Numbered from the stretch's first letter, positions 41,412-50,627 are shown. The stretch is DNA of 64,000 nucleotides from Pseudochelatococcus lubricantis (GCF_042432495.1 NZ_JBHLXC010000003.1:56608-120607); one strand, 5' to 3'. Numbers and translations are program-made. The notes: generated from the sequence alone by a model not told the origin.

Positions 41412-44400
41412 CAGGCTGCGTCCCGCTCGCCGATGCGTTCGACCGGCCAGCGGTCGAAGAGCTTGGCTAGCACGGCGGGACCGCTGGCATCGACCGGCAC
41501 GAACATGCGCAATTTCCACGAGATGATCTCGTGGAAGAGACCGTAGGCGGTGAGACGCTGGCGTATCGTATCAGTGAAGCCGGAGAGTTCGATACGACTC
41601 ACACCCATGACGCGGGCCCTACGAAGCTGGAGTTCCTCGGCGAGATCGAGGATCGTGCGGCCTTCCATCAGCGCCGCGAAGGCGTCGTCCGGGGTAATCG
41701 ACGCGATGCCGGTCGTGGTGGCGTTGGCGGCCCAGGCCGGCGAGACCTTGCGGCCGATGATGCGCTCGCCCGCGTCAGACTGGAGCCGATAGACGCGGGT
41801 GGACTCGTTCGGCAGCCGCTTCCAGATCGGCAGCAGCAGGCCCGTCACCATATGCAGGGTGCTGTCTGCGAACTCCGGCACCTCCGCAAGTTCCGCATTC
41901 CAGGCCGCAGCGAATGCGTCCCGGTCGGCCTCGACCCAATGGGTCTCGCCCATCATCCTGATGGGGATATTGTGCGCTTCCATCGGCCGGATCAGCCTGA
42001 CGCGGCGCTCGATCTCGCCATCGTCCAGCATGACGCTGGTGGTGGGGATTTGCACCGCCGCGCGGCCTGAGCGCCCGTTGATCAGGAGCTTCGCGCGCGG
42101 ATCGTCGAGTTCCGCTAGGGCGGCATCGAGCATGACGGGCCGGTTGCGCTTGCGTTCGGTGATCGTCAGCAGGCTGGTCTCGGCCCCGGTGCGGGGATGG
42201 GTGTAGATCACCTGACGGTCGGTGACGGTGAAGCTCTCGGCGCGCAGCGTCTCCAGCCCAGCGTCATAGATGCCGGACGCGATGGCGCCCTCGATCCGCG
42301 CGGTCAGAAGCTGCTCGAAAGCGCTGAAGAGAACGCCCTGAAGCTCGACGGTCAGCGCCAGCAGCCGGTTCAAGAAAGTCGTGATGGCGGGCAGCTCGTC
42401 CTTGATGCCGTTCGCGTCCATCAGTTTCAACCCGGTGGCGGATTCGAAGCGTTCGAGCGAACATCCCTCGACCTTGCCGCGCACCAGCAGGAGATAGAGC
42501 TGGCGCAGCGCGTCGCGGGCGTAGGGACTTTCCAGATTGTCCTCGGGCCGGAACAGGCCCTGGCCGCCGGTCTGGCGCTGGCCGCGCGTGATCGCGCCCA
42601 AAGTGTCGAGGCGGCGGGCAATCGTGCTGAGGAAGCGCTTCTCGGCTTTCACATTGGTCGAGATCGGCCGGAACAGCGGCGGCTGCGCCTGATTGGTGCG
42701 ATGCGTCCGGCCAAGGCCCTGGATGGCGGCGTCCGCCTTCCAGCCGGCTTCGAGCAGGTAATGGACGCGCAGCCGGGTGTTCTTCGCTGACAGTTCGGCG
42801 TGATAGCTGCGCCCGGTGCCGCCGGCATCGGAGAACACCAGCACCCGCTTCTGATCGTCCATGAAGGCTTGCGTCTCGGCCAGGTTGGCCGAACCGGCGC
42901 GACTTTCCACGACGAGCCGGTCGATGGTAACGCCGCCGCCGCGCTTGCGGACGATACGACGCGAGCGGCCCGTGACCTCCGCCACCGTGTCGGTGCCGAA
43001 ATGCTGGATGATCTGGTCGAGCGCGCCGGGAACCGGCGGCAAGCTGGCGAGGTTGGCGATCATCTCGTCGCGCCGGGCCGCGGCCTCGCGGCTCTCGACC
43101 GGCTGGCCATCACGATAGACCGGGCGCGACGACAGGTTGCCCTCCGAATCCGTGAACGGCTCATAAAGCTGCACCGGGAAGGAATGAGCGAGGTAGTCTA
43201 GGACATACTCGCGCGGCGACAGGTCCATTTTCAGATCGCCCCATTCCTCGGTGGGGATCTCTGCCAGCCGCCGTTCCATCAGCGCCTCGCCGGTCGAGAC
43301 GATCTGGATGACGGAAGAATGTCCCGCTTCCAGATCGGCCGTGATGGACCGGATCAGCGTCGGGGTTTTCATCGACGTCAACAGGTGCCCGAAGAACCTC
43401 TGCTTGGCGCTCTCAAAGGCCGAGCGGGCGGCGGACTTGGCCTGCCGGTTCAGCGTGCCGGACCCGCCCTCGCCGCCGGTGATGTTGGCGGCCTGCATCG
43501 CCGCATCGAGATTGTTATGGATGATGGCGAAGGCATCGGCATAGCTGTCGTAGATGCGGACCTGTTCAGGGGTCAGTTCGTGGTCGAGCAACTCGTATTC
43601 CACGCCTTTGAAGGACAGCGAGCGGGCGGTGTAGAGGCCAAGCGCCCGCAGGTCGCGCGCCAGCACCTCCATCGCCGCGACGCCGCCGGCCTCGATCGCC
43701 TCGACGAACTCCGCCCTGGTCGAGAATGGGAAATCCTCGCCGCCCCAGAGACCGAGCCGCTGCGCATAGGCGAGATTGTGGACGGTGGTGGCGCCGGTGG
43801 CCGAGACATAGACAACGCGGGCATCGGGCAGCGCGTGCTGGATGCGCAGCCCGGCACGGCCTTGCTGGCTGGCGGCGACATCGCCGCGTTCTCCCTTGCC
43901 TCCTGCTGCATTGGCCATGGCATGCGCCTCGTCGAAAATGATGACCCCATCGAAGTCCTTACCCAACCATTCGACGATCTGTTTGACCCTGGAAAGCCTT
44001 GTCCCGCGGTCGTCGGAGCGCAGCGTGGCATAGGTTAGAAACAGGATGCCTTCGTTCAGGGTGATCGGCTTGCCTTGGGGGAATCGCGACAGCGGCGTGA
44101 CCAGCAGCCGCTCCATACCGAGGGCCGACCAGTCGCGCTGCGCGTCTTCCAACAGCTTGTCGGATTTACTGATCCAGACGGCTTTGCGCCGCCCCTGCAT
44201 CCAATTGTCGAGGATGATGGCGGCGGATTCCCGCCCCTTTCCGACGCCGGTGCCGTCGCCGATCATATAACCCTGCCGGAAGCGGATGGCGCCCTCGGCG
44301 TCTTCCGGCGCGGCCGACAGGGTGTCGAGCGTGTCATCGACCGTCCAGCCCCCGGCGAGGAATCCCATATGGGCCTCGCCGGCATAGATCACCGTCTCCA

Positions 44401-45766
44401 ACTGCGCCTCGGACAGCCTGCCGAGAATGTCTTTGGGCAGCACCGGACGATAGCTCGGCTTCGGCGGCGCGATGCTCGCCATCGAGGCCGACTGCACGAG
44501 CTGGGTAGGATGCGCCTGCGCCCCGTCGATGCGGATGGTCTGAAGCCCGTATTCCTCGTAGATCGCGTCGGAGAGGCGGCCGCCCTCGGCCGGTTCCCAA
44601 TCCACGGTCTCATAGGCGAGCGGCACGGCCTCCGGTTCCGCAAGGGGCGCGGCGGGCGCGGATCGCGCGGCGCGGTTGACGTAGCCGCGCACGGTGCGGG
44701 GCGCGGTGGGTCGTGCGACCGGCACCGTCAGGCCGGGATCGACCGGCAGCCGCGTGGGAAGCAGGTCGGCTAGCCAGGCGATCAGCGTGGCCACGTCCGG
44801 CGCGACACCAGGCGCTGCCGGAAACACCGCCGCATCTTCGGCCGGCAGCTTGTCGATGACCGTGAGCCGGGTCGGGACAGTGGTGCCTTGCTTGGCATAG
44901 ACCGAGCCGTCGATGGCGGCGGAAAAGGTGACGCGACCGCGTTCCTGCAGCCGGGTCCAGGAGGCGGTCCACGCCGGATTATCGGGGGCGAAGCTCGCCC
45001 CGGTGATGGTCACGAGCCGTCCGCCGGGCGCAAGACGCGCCAGCGCCGAAGCGACATGGCGGAAGGCAGCATCGGCCATGCGGCCCTCGACATGGGCCAT
45101 GACCGAGAACGGCGGGTTCATCAGCACAACGGTCGGAACAAGGCAGGGATCGAGATGGTCATCGATCTGGGCCGCGTCGAAGCGGGTAACGGAAAGGGCC
45201 GGAAAGAGGGAAGACAAGAGGCCGGCGCGCGCCTCGGCCAGTTCATTGACGAGAAGCGCGCCGCCGGTGATCTCGGCCAGGATAGCGAGGAGCCCGGTGC
45301 CGGCCGAGGGTTCCAGCACCCGATCAGCGGGCGTGATCGCCGCCGCCGTCACCGCCACGAAGCCGAGCGGGATCGGGGTGGAGAACTGCTGAAAGGTCTG
45401 CGCTTCCTCCGACCGGCGCGTATGCGTCGGCAGAAGCGCGGCGATCCTGCCGAGCTGCGGCAGGATTGTGGTGGGAGACCCGGCTTTGCGGAAAAGTGCA
45501 TTGCCGTATTTGCGCAGGAAGAGGACGGTCGCCGCCTCGCAGGCATCATAGGCGGTCTTCCAGTCCCAAGCGCCGGTGGCATCGGACGTGCCGAAGGCGG
45601 CCTCCATGGCGCCGCGCAGCGTGGCGGCGTCGACACGCTGACCGCGTTCCAGATGCGGCAGCAGCAGACCGGCAGCGGTGAAAACGCAGGCCGCGGTCTC
45701 AGCGTCATGGTCGAACGGAAGCGGCGCGGTGGCGGATGCCGCCGCGGATGCGGAAATCATGTTCAT
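41411..45766 (-). CDS. Methyltransferase-strawberry notch helicase fusion protein
   Basis: Large protein (1451 aa). An N-terminal SAM methylase domain has LEPSAGTGLLAI (near 165) and catalytic NPPF (VVLMNPPFSVMAHVEG near 225). A strawberry-notch helicase follows: GDGTGVGKGRESAAI (Walker A), IIFDEAHAMAN (DEAH box), VYVSATGATTVHN and, in the C-terminal half, VLVFSDAGGTGRSYHAEL and GLGRTHRTNQAQ. Phage P1 DarB has the same methylase-helicase plan and protects injected DNA from restriction, so an anti-restriction role is plausible. ATG 45766 was chosen (MNMISASAAAS). Confidence 0.9.
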   Translation of the reverse strand: MNMISASAAASATAPLPFDHDAETAACVFTAAGLLLPHLERGQRVDAATLRGAMEAAFGTSDATGAWDWKTAYDACEAATVLFLRKYGNALFRKAGSPTTILPQLGRIAALLPTHTRRSEEAQTFQQFSTPIPLGFVAVTAAAITPADRVLEPSAGTGLLAILAEITGGALLVNELAEARAGLLSSLFPALSVTRFDAAQIDDHLDPCLVPTVVLMNPPFSVMAHVEGRMADAAFRHVASALARLAPGGRLVTITGASFAPDNPAWTASWTRLQERGRVTFSAAIDGSVYAKQGTTVPTRLTVIDKLPAEDAAVFPAAPGVAPDVATLIAWLADLLPTRLPVDPGLTVPVARPTAPRTVRGYVNRAARSAPAAPLAEPEAVPLAYETVDWEPAEGGRLSDAIYEEYGLQTIRIDGAQAHPTQLVQSASMASIAPPKPSYRPVLPKDILGRLSEAQLETVIYAGEAHMGFLAGGWTVDDTLDTLSAAPEDAEGAIRFRQGYMIGDGTGVGKGRESAAIILDNWMQGRRKAVWISKSDKLLEDAQRDWSALGMERLLVTPLSRFPQGKPITLNEGILFLTYATLRSDDRGTRLSRVKQIVEWLGKDFDGVIIFDEAHAMANAAGGKGERGDVAASQQGRAGLRIQHALPDARVVYVSATGATTVHNLAYAQRLGLWGGEDFPFSTRAEFVEAIEAGGVAAMEVLARDLRALGLYTARSLSFKGVEYELLDHELTPEQVRIYDSYADAFAIIHNNLDAAMQAANITGGEGGSGTLNRQAKSAARSAFESAKQRFFGHLLTSMKTPTLIRSITADLEAGHSSVIQIVSTGEALMERRLAEIPTEEWGDLKMDLSPREYVLDYLAHSFPVQLYEPFTDSEGNLSSRPVYRDGQPVESREAAARRDEMIANLASLPPVPGALDQIIQHFGTDTVAEVTGRSRRIVRKRGGGVTIDRLVVESRAGSANLAETQAFMDDQKRVLVFSDAGGTGRSYHAELSAKNTRLRVHYLLEAGWKADAAIQGLGRTHRTNQAQPPLFRPISTNVKAEKRFLSTIARRLDTLGAITRGQRQTGGQGLFRPEDNLESPYARDALRQLYLLLVRGKVEGCSLERFESATGLKLMDANGIKDELPAITTFLNRLLALTVELQGVLFSAFEQLLTARIEGAIASGIYDAGLETLRAESFTVTDRQVIYTHPRTGAETSLLTITERKRNRPVMLDAALAELDDPRAKLLINGRSGRAAVQIPTTSVMLDDGEIERRVRLIRPMEAHNIPIRMMGETHWVEADRDAFAAAWNAELAEVPEFADSTLHMVTGLLLPIWKRLPNESTRVYRLQSDAGERIIGRKVSPAWAANATTTGIASITPDDAFAALMEGRTILDLAEELQLRRARVMGVSRIELSGFTDTIRQRLTAYGLFHEIISWKLRMFVPVDASGPAVLAKLFDRWPVERIGERDAA

Positions 45767-45863
45767 CGGGGATTCCTCGGGAGAGCAAGTCAGGATCAAG
45801 CCGGGCAGCGCTCTCTCTCGACCGCACCGGCTCAAACCCCTTCCGGCCCATCTCTCGCTCTGA
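45767..45863 (-). promoter_or_regulatory. Family-1 structured leader upstream of methylase-helicase gene
   Basis: Begins with the shared block GAGCGAGAGATGGGCCGG, then a hairpin AGCCGG / CCGGCT whose loop holds GAGAGAGAG, then CTCTCC shortly before the GAGGA ribosome site. One of six related leaders in 45-56 kb. Confidence 0.65.
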
Positions 45864-45924
45864 AGCCGTGGCGAAAGCAGGCATGAAACAAGCGCCCGAC
45901 CGTCAGGCTGGGCGCTTGTGGGTT

Positions 45925-46347
45925 TCAGTCGATGGCCTGGAAAATCGCCGCCGCCTCCGCGTGATCGGCGGCATGCTCGTAGAGGCGACCATAGCCCTCG
46001 GCGAGTTCGTCGTCATCGTAGCGGAAGGAAAGATGCGAGAAGGCGAAGAGCGTGGCGATGATCCCGGCGGCATCGCTTGAGACCTCGCCCTCGAAGCCGT
46101 TGCCTTCGCAGAACAGGCGGCAACGGGGCTTTGAGGTCGGCGCGAGATAGAGCGGCTGGCCGGCGCGTTCGTAGAAATCCCAGAGCCCGCCGCCGTAATC
46201 GCCGGGGCTGAGTATCTCCATGAAGCGAAAGACGGTATGCTCGCCGATGATGAGCAGGCGCCGGCCAAAAAGGCGCGGCAGGAAGTCCATGCGGCGCTCG
46301 TCGGGGACGCGGATTGCGGATTGGGAAGCAAGTTCGGGCAAAGCCAT
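45925..46347 (-). CDS. ardB: Antirestriction protein, ArdB/KlcA family
   Basis: Protein of 140 residues: RRMDFLPRLFGRRLLIIGEHTVFRFMEILSPGDYGGGLWDFYE (in part) and FCEGNGFEGEVSSDAAGIIATLFAFSHLSF. This is the ArdB/KlcA pattern; these proteins block type I restriction by an indirect mechanism. Preceded by a family-1 leader; separated from the methylase-helicase gene by that gene's own leader. Confidence 0.9.
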   Translation of the reverse strand: MALPELASQSAIRVPDERRMDFLPRLFGRRLLIIGEHTVFRFMEILSPGDYGGGLWDFYERAGQPLYLAPTSKPRCRLFCEGNGFEGEVSSDAAGIIATLFAFSHLSFRYDDDELAEGYGRLYEHAADHAEAAAIFQAID

Positions 46348-46440
46348 GATCGGTCTCCGAGAGGGAAAGGGGCACCTGCCGGACGACCCTCTCTCAACCC
46401 GTCCGGGGGCACCTGTTCCCGGCCCTCCTTTCGCTCTGGG
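46348..46440 (-). promoter_or_regulatory. Family-1 structured leader upstream of ardB
   Basis: Starts GAGCGAAAGGAGGGCCGG; a hairpin CCGGACG / CGTCCGG encloses GGTTGAGAGAGGGT; CCCTCTCGGAG precedes the ATG, so GAGAG and CTCTC could pair and hide the ribosome site. Confidence 0.65.
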
Positions 46441-46508
46441 GGCTTGAAGTGGACCATTATCTGGACCATCTTGTGCAGAATAGCGGAGAACATCTGGAGT
46501 GATATGCG

Positions 46509-46766
46509 ATGAGGGTTTCTGTCACCGAGGCGAAGGGGCAGCTCACCGAACTGGTGAAGCGGGCCGAAGCCGGCGACGAGGTGATCCTGACGCGGCGGGG
46601 CCACGAGGTCGCCCGCCTCGTGCCGGTTGCCGTGGTGGCGACCCCGAAAGGCCGGCGCGCGCTGATGGAGCGGGTCCGGGCCACGGCGCGGGGCAAGGCA
46701 TTGCCCGGCGCGGCTGCCGCGCGCAGCCAGGATTTCCTCTACGGGGATGACGGGATGCCGGCATGA
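46509..46766 (+). CDS. Phd/YefM family antitoxin
   Basis: Antitoxin of 85 residues: N-terminal Phd fold (MRVSVTEAKGQLTELVKRAEAGDEVILTRRGHEVARLVP) that binds the operon promoter, and a flexible C-terminus (SQDFLYGDDGMPA) that caps the toxin. A direct repeat TGGACCAT (two copies, 46450-46469) upstream may be its operator. It overlaps vapC by 4 bases and lies on the plus strand among minus-strand genes. Confidence 0.9.
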   Translation: MRVSVTEAKGQLTELVKRAEAGDEVILTRRGHEVARLVPVAVVATPKGRRALMERVRATARGKALPGAAAARSQDFLYGDDGMPA

Positions 46767-47146
46767 TCGCCGTCGATACCTCGGCGCTGATGGCCATCGT
46801 GCTGGACGAGCCGCAGGCCGAGACCTGCATGGTGGCGATCGAGGCGGCAGACGGCCTGCTGATCTCGGCCGGAACAGTGGCCGAGGCGCTGATCGTCGCC
46901 GGGCGGCGCAATGTCGGTGAAGAGATCGCCGCCCTGGTCGAGGGCCTTGGGTTCGAGGTGGTCTCCGTCACTGAAGCCTCGGCACGCAGGATCGCCGAAG
47001 CCTATGCCCGCTGGGGCAAGGGCGTTCATCCCGCCGGACTCAACTACGGGGATTGCTTCGCCTATGAGGTCGCCAGCGAACGCGGCTGCCCGTTGCTCTT
47101 CGTCGGCGACGACTTCTCACGGACGGACCTGCTGTCGGTTCTGTGA
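46763..47146 (+). CDS. vapC: VapC-type PIN domain toxin
   Basis: PIN ribonuclease (127 aa) with the metal-binding acidic residues in MIAVDTSALMAIVLDEP, GTVAEALIVA, LNYGDCFAYEVA and FVGDDFSRTD. VapC toxins cut tRNA or rRNA; the pair stabilises the element. Co-translated with the antitoxin. Confidence 0.92.
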   Translation: MIAVDTSALMAIVLDEPQAETCMVAIEAADGLLISAGTVAEALIVAGRRNVGEEIAALVEGLGFEVVSVTEASARRIAEAYARWGKGVHPAGLNYGDCFAYEVASERGCPLLFVGDDFSRTDLLSVL

Positions 47147-47163
47147 GGCAGCGCAGAAGGGTT

Positions 47164-47808
47164 TCAGCCGAAGCGCTTTCCATCAACTGTGAAGCTGTAT
47201 TCGTTGGCAACGATGGCCTCATCGACCGCCTCATCCGAAGTCAGGTAGTCGTATTCGCGCTCAAGCTGGCGATAAAGCCAACGGGCGAGATCGCGCAATG
47301 CCTCCATGACGGTCTCCTCGGCATCGGCGGTCATGTCCTGCCAGGTCGGGCTGTCGCGGGTGACCGAGATCGCCATGCAGTATTCGTGATAGTATCGCCC
47401 CCGATGGGTCGCCTCGGCGGTCAACTGGTAGAAGTTGCGGCGTTGCGCCTGGTGCAGGGCATCCGCGATGCGGTGCAGCTCCACATCCTTCGGCGCATAG
47501 GTACGGATTTCCGCCGCCGTGCCTTTGCGATAGGAATAGTGGCCTTCGAACGCGGCGCCATCGCCCTGCGACCAGAAGCCCGTAAACCAGATGCAAGGCT
47601 CTTGTCGCACGCCGCCGCCCATGAGGCGGACGGTGCGGCTCTTGATGCCGATGCCGAGGATGTCCGCGATCCGCCGGAAATCCTCATAGACGGCATCGTA
47701 CCAATCGTAGTCGAAGCCGCCCTCGCGATACCAGGCGCGGGCATTGTCTTTCGCGGCTTCGGAAAGCTCGTCGAGCCGATAGACCTTGGTTTCGATGACG
47801 TCAGGCAT
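47164..47808 (-). CDS. Hypothetical protein, 214 aa (often called antitoxin of TA stability system)
   Basis: Acidic, aromatic-rich protein starting MPDVIETKVYRLDELSEAAKDNARAWYREGGFDYDWYDAVYEDF. Similar plasmid proteins are annotated as an antitoxin of a stability system, but no toxin partner is evident beside it. Start ATG 47808 overlaps the previous gene by 8 bases. Converges with vapC 17 bases away. Function unknown. Confidence 0.75.
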   Translation of the reverse strand: MPDVIETKVYRLDELSEAAKDNARAWYREGGFDYDWYDAVYEDFRRIADILGIGIKSRTVRLMGGGVRQEPCIWFTGFWSQGDGAAFEGHYSYRKGTAAEIRTYAPKDVELHRIADALHQAQRRNFYQLTAEATHRGRYYHEYCMAISVTRDSPTWQDMTADAEETVMEALRDLARWLYRQLEREYDYLTSDEAVDEAIVANEYSFTVDGKRFG

Positions 47809-48217
47809 TGGGGTCGCCCCCGTCCAGAACGGTGGAAAGCCAACCGTCGGTGTAGATCCAGTCCACCGTCTCGCCGGTGGCGAGGTCGAGGACATGCGCG
47901 CCGCCCCCGAACCCGTCGATTCTCGGACGTGAGCAGGTATTGGCGTATTGCATCCCCCATAGCCCGGTCAGGCCGAACGCGGCGGCACAGCGTTTGACGA
48001 ACTGGATGACATGCTCGGGATCGCCGGTGCCGTCATCGCGCATCCAGAGCTGGGTGCCGCCATGTTCGGGCTGGATCGAAAGCATGAAGCCGTCCGAGGG
48101 CGGATCTTCGGCGGCGTTTTCGCGCGCCAGCGCGTTGTAGAGATCAAGCGCGCGGGCGGCGTTCTCGGGGCTGCCCACGTCGAGCAGGCAGGAGAAATGG
48201 ATGAAGTAGTCGGCCAT
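47801..48217 (-). CDS. Hypothetical protein, 138 aa
   Basis: Starts MADYFIHFSCLLDVGSPENAARALDLYNALARE and contains GGTQLWMRDDGTGDPEHVIQFVKRCAAAFGLTGLWGMQYANTCS (in part). The layout suggests a compact alpha/beta fold; I do not recognise a family. Preceded by a family-2 hairpin-RBS leader (CGTTTCAGGAG). Confidence 0.75.
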   Translation of the reverse strand: MADYFIHFSCLLDVGSPENAARALDLYNALARENAAEDPPSDGFMLSIQPEHGGTQLWMRDDGTGDPEHVIQFVKRCAAAFGLTGLWGMQYANTCSRPRIDGFGGGAHVLDLATGETVDWIYTDGWLSTVLDGGDPNA

Positions 48218-48259
48218 GTCAGGCTCCTGAAACGAGAAGGCCCGGCGCGGGGCCGGGCC
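48218..48259 (-). promoter_or_regulatory. Family-2 hairpin-RBS leader
   Basis: Stem GGCCCGG / CCGGGCC with a 7-base loop, followed by TTCTCGTTTCAGGAG and, 6 bases on, the ATG. Same design at 51612-51660 and 52160-52203. Confidence 0.7.
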
Positions 48260-48283
48260 TAGTGGATGGAAAGGGGCGACAGG

Positions 48284-48841
48284 TCAGGCAGCTTGTGGCA
48301 GCCGCAGCAGATCGGCAGTCGTCTCGCGCCAGAAGGGATCGACCAGCCGCGCCTCGAGCAGGCTGGCGCGGTGGCGGAGATCACGAGCCGATACCGCATC
48401 GCCGCGCCCGGATGCCGTGAAGGCCATGCCCCGCAGACGGCTGGCCTCCGTGACGGTGCGGCGAGCCTCGGCGTCGGAGGCGACCGGATGCTGCCAGAGC
48501 ACGATCCCGGCCCGGACCTCACCGGCAAGGACAAGGCCCAGTTCGTTGTCCTGAATGACCATGACGCGGGGGCGAAAGCGCAGCGCATCGCCCTGTCCAA
48601 CGCGGAAATCACCGCGCGCAACGCGCTGGCTGGCGATGATCAGCGCCTCTTCGGGGGATTGGCACTGGCCGATGACGAGCGTGCGGTCGAAGCCGCCGAC
48701 GTCATCGCTTTCGTCATCGCTGGCGATACCGATGCAGGAGATGCGCAGCGGCAGCTTCTGGGCATGACGCAGCCGGGGCAGGATCTGTCGCGCGACAATT
48801 TCGCCGATCGAGGCGAAAGTGGTGTGGTGGGAAAGGCTCAT
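48284..48841 (-). CDS. Hypothetical protein, 185 aa
   Basis: Starts MSLSHHTTFASIGEIVARQILPRLRHAQKL; includes FDRTLVIGQCQSPEEALIIASQRVARGDFRVGQGDALRFRPRVMVIQDNELGLVLAGEV (in part). No recognised family. Preceded by a family-1 leader, so probably co-regulated with ardB, ardC and the ParB-like gene. Confidence 0.7.
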   Translation of the reverse strand: MSLSHHTTFASIGEIVARQILPRLRHAQKLPLRISCIGIASDDESDDVGGFDRTLVIGQCQSPEEALIIASQRVARGDFRVGQGDALRFRPRVMVIQDNELGLVLAGEVRAGIVLWQHPVASDAEARRTVTEASRLRGMAFTASGRGDAVSARDLRHRASLLEARLVDPFWRETTADLLRLPQAA

Positions 48842-48928
48842 GGGGAATGCTCCGCGACGGACGGCGGAAGCCCCTCTCCCGCCTCACAATCCGTCACGGC
48901 CAACCGGCCCGCACTCTTACTCTCCCGT
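48842..48928 (-). promoter_or_regulatory. Family-1 structured leader upstream of 185-aa gene
   Basis: Carries GAGTAAGAGTGCGGGCCGG, then CGTGACGGATTGTGAGG, GGGAGAGGGGC and the closing CCGTCGCGGAGC before the ATG. Very close to the copies at 54409 and 55884. Confidence 0.7.
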
Positions 48929-48972
48929 CCCGACGGTGGATCGTCCCGCACCTCGGCGGGACGATCCGGCGA

Positions 48973-49341
48973 TCAGCACCAGGGCTCACGCCGCCCGGCC
49001 CAGGTTCTCGCCAGCCCTTCATCGACGAGAATATCGCCGACATCGCGGCCTTCGACGCGTATCGCCGCCAGGGTCCGGCCATAGCGGTCGGTCCCCTGAC
49101 GCAGGATTTCGACCCGCCGACCTTGCAGGATTTCCGCCAGCCTGATCTTCGCTTGCCGGGCAAGGTCGGTTTCATGGATGCAGCGGCCCTCCATTTCGGG
49201 AGCGTCGATGTTGAATATCCGAACAGCTTCGGACTGCTGTCCCATACCCAGCCGGATCGAGTCACCGTCCCAGACGCGGATTTCCGCCGGTTCGCAGGAA
49301 GCCGTGCAGAGCAGGACGGAGATGACGATATGGCTGAGCAT
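48973..49341 (-). CDS. Secreted thermonuclease family protein
   Basis: Staphylococcal-nuclease fold (122 aa) with a short signal sequence (MLSHIVISVLLCTASC). Catalytic features are visible: WDGDSIRL, AVRIFNIDAPEMEG (Arg and Glu positions) and DRYGRTLAAI. Common on alphaproteobacterial plasmids and ICEs near conjugation genes; may act on extracellular DNA. Confidence 0.88.
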   Translation of the reverse strand: MLSHIVISVLLCTASCEPAEIRVWDGDSIRLGMGQQSEAVRIFNIDAPEMEGRCIHETDLARQAKIRLAEILQGRRVEILRQGTDRYGRTLAAIRVEGRDVGDILVDEGLARTWAGRREPWC

Positions 49342-49380
49342 GGCAAGAGGCTTTCATAAGGGGGAGGCTGACGCGACTGC

Positions 49381-49761
49381 TCAGACTTCTTCCTGAAGTC
49401 GGCCATTGACGCAATGCGGATCGACCTCCGCCTCGATCCGCTGCGTCCGCCCCATCCAAGGCGCCGGGTGGATTGCCCGCGCCCAATCGGCGAAGGACGG
49501 GATACGGCCCAGATCCTCGCGGACATGCTGCTCCCCGACCCATCGGGCCGGGATCACCCTGCCGGTGGACAGGGTGATCGTCGCCCCGAAAATGGTCTCG
49601 GCCATGAAGATGCCCTCGGCATGGTGGCGAAGCGCGCGATGACGAAAATCGGCCAGGATCTCCTTGCTGGCATCGAACCAGCTATGGATGGGCAAGTAAT
49701 CCTCGACCGTGCCGCCCCATTTCTTCACCGACGAGAGCGCGTGATGATAGGGATGTGCCAT
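49381..49761 (-). CDS. DUF6915 family protein
   Basis: Protein of 126 residues starting MAHPYHHALSSVKKWGGTVEDYLPIHSWFD, a pattern I associate with DUF6915 proteins found in the same plasmid neighbourhoods. ATG 49761 lies 10 bases behind the previous stop. Function unknown. Confidence 0.75.
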   Translation of the reverse strand: MAHPYHHALSSVKKWGGTVEDYLPIHSWFDASKEILADFRHRALRHHAEGIFMAETIFGATITLSTGRVIPARWVGEQHVREDLGRIPSFADWARAIHPAPWMGRTQRIEAEVDPHCVNGRLQEEV

Positions 49762-49771
49762 TTCCGCCCCC

Positions 49772-50260
49772 TCAGAACTCGTGACTGTAGAATTCGGTGG
49801 CGGTGTAGCGCTCGTTGTAGTCGAGCGTGATGGTGCGCGCCGCCACATCGAAGCTGAACTCGCCATAGGCGCCATCATTGTTCTCCCAGCCGCCATGGGT
49901 TTCCGAGAGGAAGTCATAGGCGAGCTGTTCGATGGCCGCCTCAACGCCCATTGAGATTGCGGTCACCTTGTCCGTTCCCCATGCCACCGTGGCAATGGTG
50001 ATCTCGCCCTGCGGCAGGTCCACGATCCGGTCATCCGCTTGTGCGGTGATGTCCTCGATCTGGCCGCTGTCGCCAGAACCGTCGAAGGTGACGGTCACGA
50101 GGGCGATCCCTGCGGCGGCCAGCGCATCGAACAGCGCCGTCTTGTTGTCGGGACGGACCGCTTCAGCGCGACGGTTGCGCTCATCGCCCTCGGCGAAGAA
50201 GCGCGCGACGCTGGCGGCCATGTCGAATTCCGGCGTGGCTGGTTTGTCGGTATCGGTCAT
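49772..50260 (-). CDS. DUF6878 family protein
   Basis: Acidic protein of 162 residues (MTDTDKPATPEFDMAASVARFFAEGDERNRRAE; later IEQLAYDFLSETHGGWENNDGAYGEFSFDVAARTITLDYNERY, in part). DUF6878 proteins recur next to DUF6915. Preceded by a family-1 leader and the first gene of a two-gene unit. Confidence 0.75.
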   Translation of the reverse strand: MTDTDKPATPEFDMAASVARFFAEGDERNRRAEAVRPDNKTALFDALAAAGIALVTVTFDGSGDSGQIEDITAQADDRIVDLPQGEITIATVAWGTDKVTAISMGVEAAIEQLAYDFLSETHGGWENNDGAYGEFSFDVAARTITLDYNERYTATEFYSHEF

Positions 50261-50362
50261 TGGATGATCCTCCAGGAGAGCGGGATGATATGGCCCGGCA
50301 TCACTCTCCTCTTCTTCCTCCGGGCTCGCCCCGATCCCGGCCCAACTTTCCCTCTTCCTTAC
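50261..50362 (-). promoter_or_regulatory. Family-1 structured leader upstream of DUF6878 gene
   Basis: Has GAGGGAAAGTTGGGCCGG, a hairpin GCCCGG / CCGGGC enclosing AGAAGAGGAGAGTGATG, and CGCTCTCCTGGAGG before the ATG. Confidence 0.65.
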
Positions 50363-50462
50363 CGAGGCAGGCCTCGGCACCGCCGCTGGCGATGGGCAAT
50401 CGGCGCAGGACTGAAGGCCCGGATGCGGAATCCGGGCCATCGGGCGGAGGCGCTTTCGCGCC

Positions 50463-50627
50463 TCAGCCGAAGGGATCGAGTTCGAGCTTCACCATTTCTT
50501 CGTCGCCGTCGAACTCGTCGGCGGGCATGGCGCCGTGGGTGCCGTCCCCGGCCTGGAACACGACGATCACGACCATCAGCGTGGTGGCGAGGCTGGCGGC
50601 GAAAGCGGTGGCATCTGCGTAGGACAT
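50463..50627 (-). CDS. Small hypothetical protein, 54 aa
   Basis: Starts MSYADATAFAASLATTLMVVIVVFQAGDG, a possible single membrane helix, and ends MVKLELDPFG. CAGGAG and CCGGAA lie upstream. A degenerate inverted copy of the whole gene and its leader lies at 50820-50995 on the other strand, which supports it being a real, mobile or duplicated unit. Confidence 0.6.
   Translation of the reverse strand: MSYADATAFAASLATTLMVVIVVFQAGDGTHGAMPADEFDGDEEMVKLELDPFG

Noticed and set aside
46811..46830. Unrelated chance palindromes inside coding sequences
   Set aside because: Short GC palindromes are frequent at this base composition; only those between genes or repeated in family form were kept.
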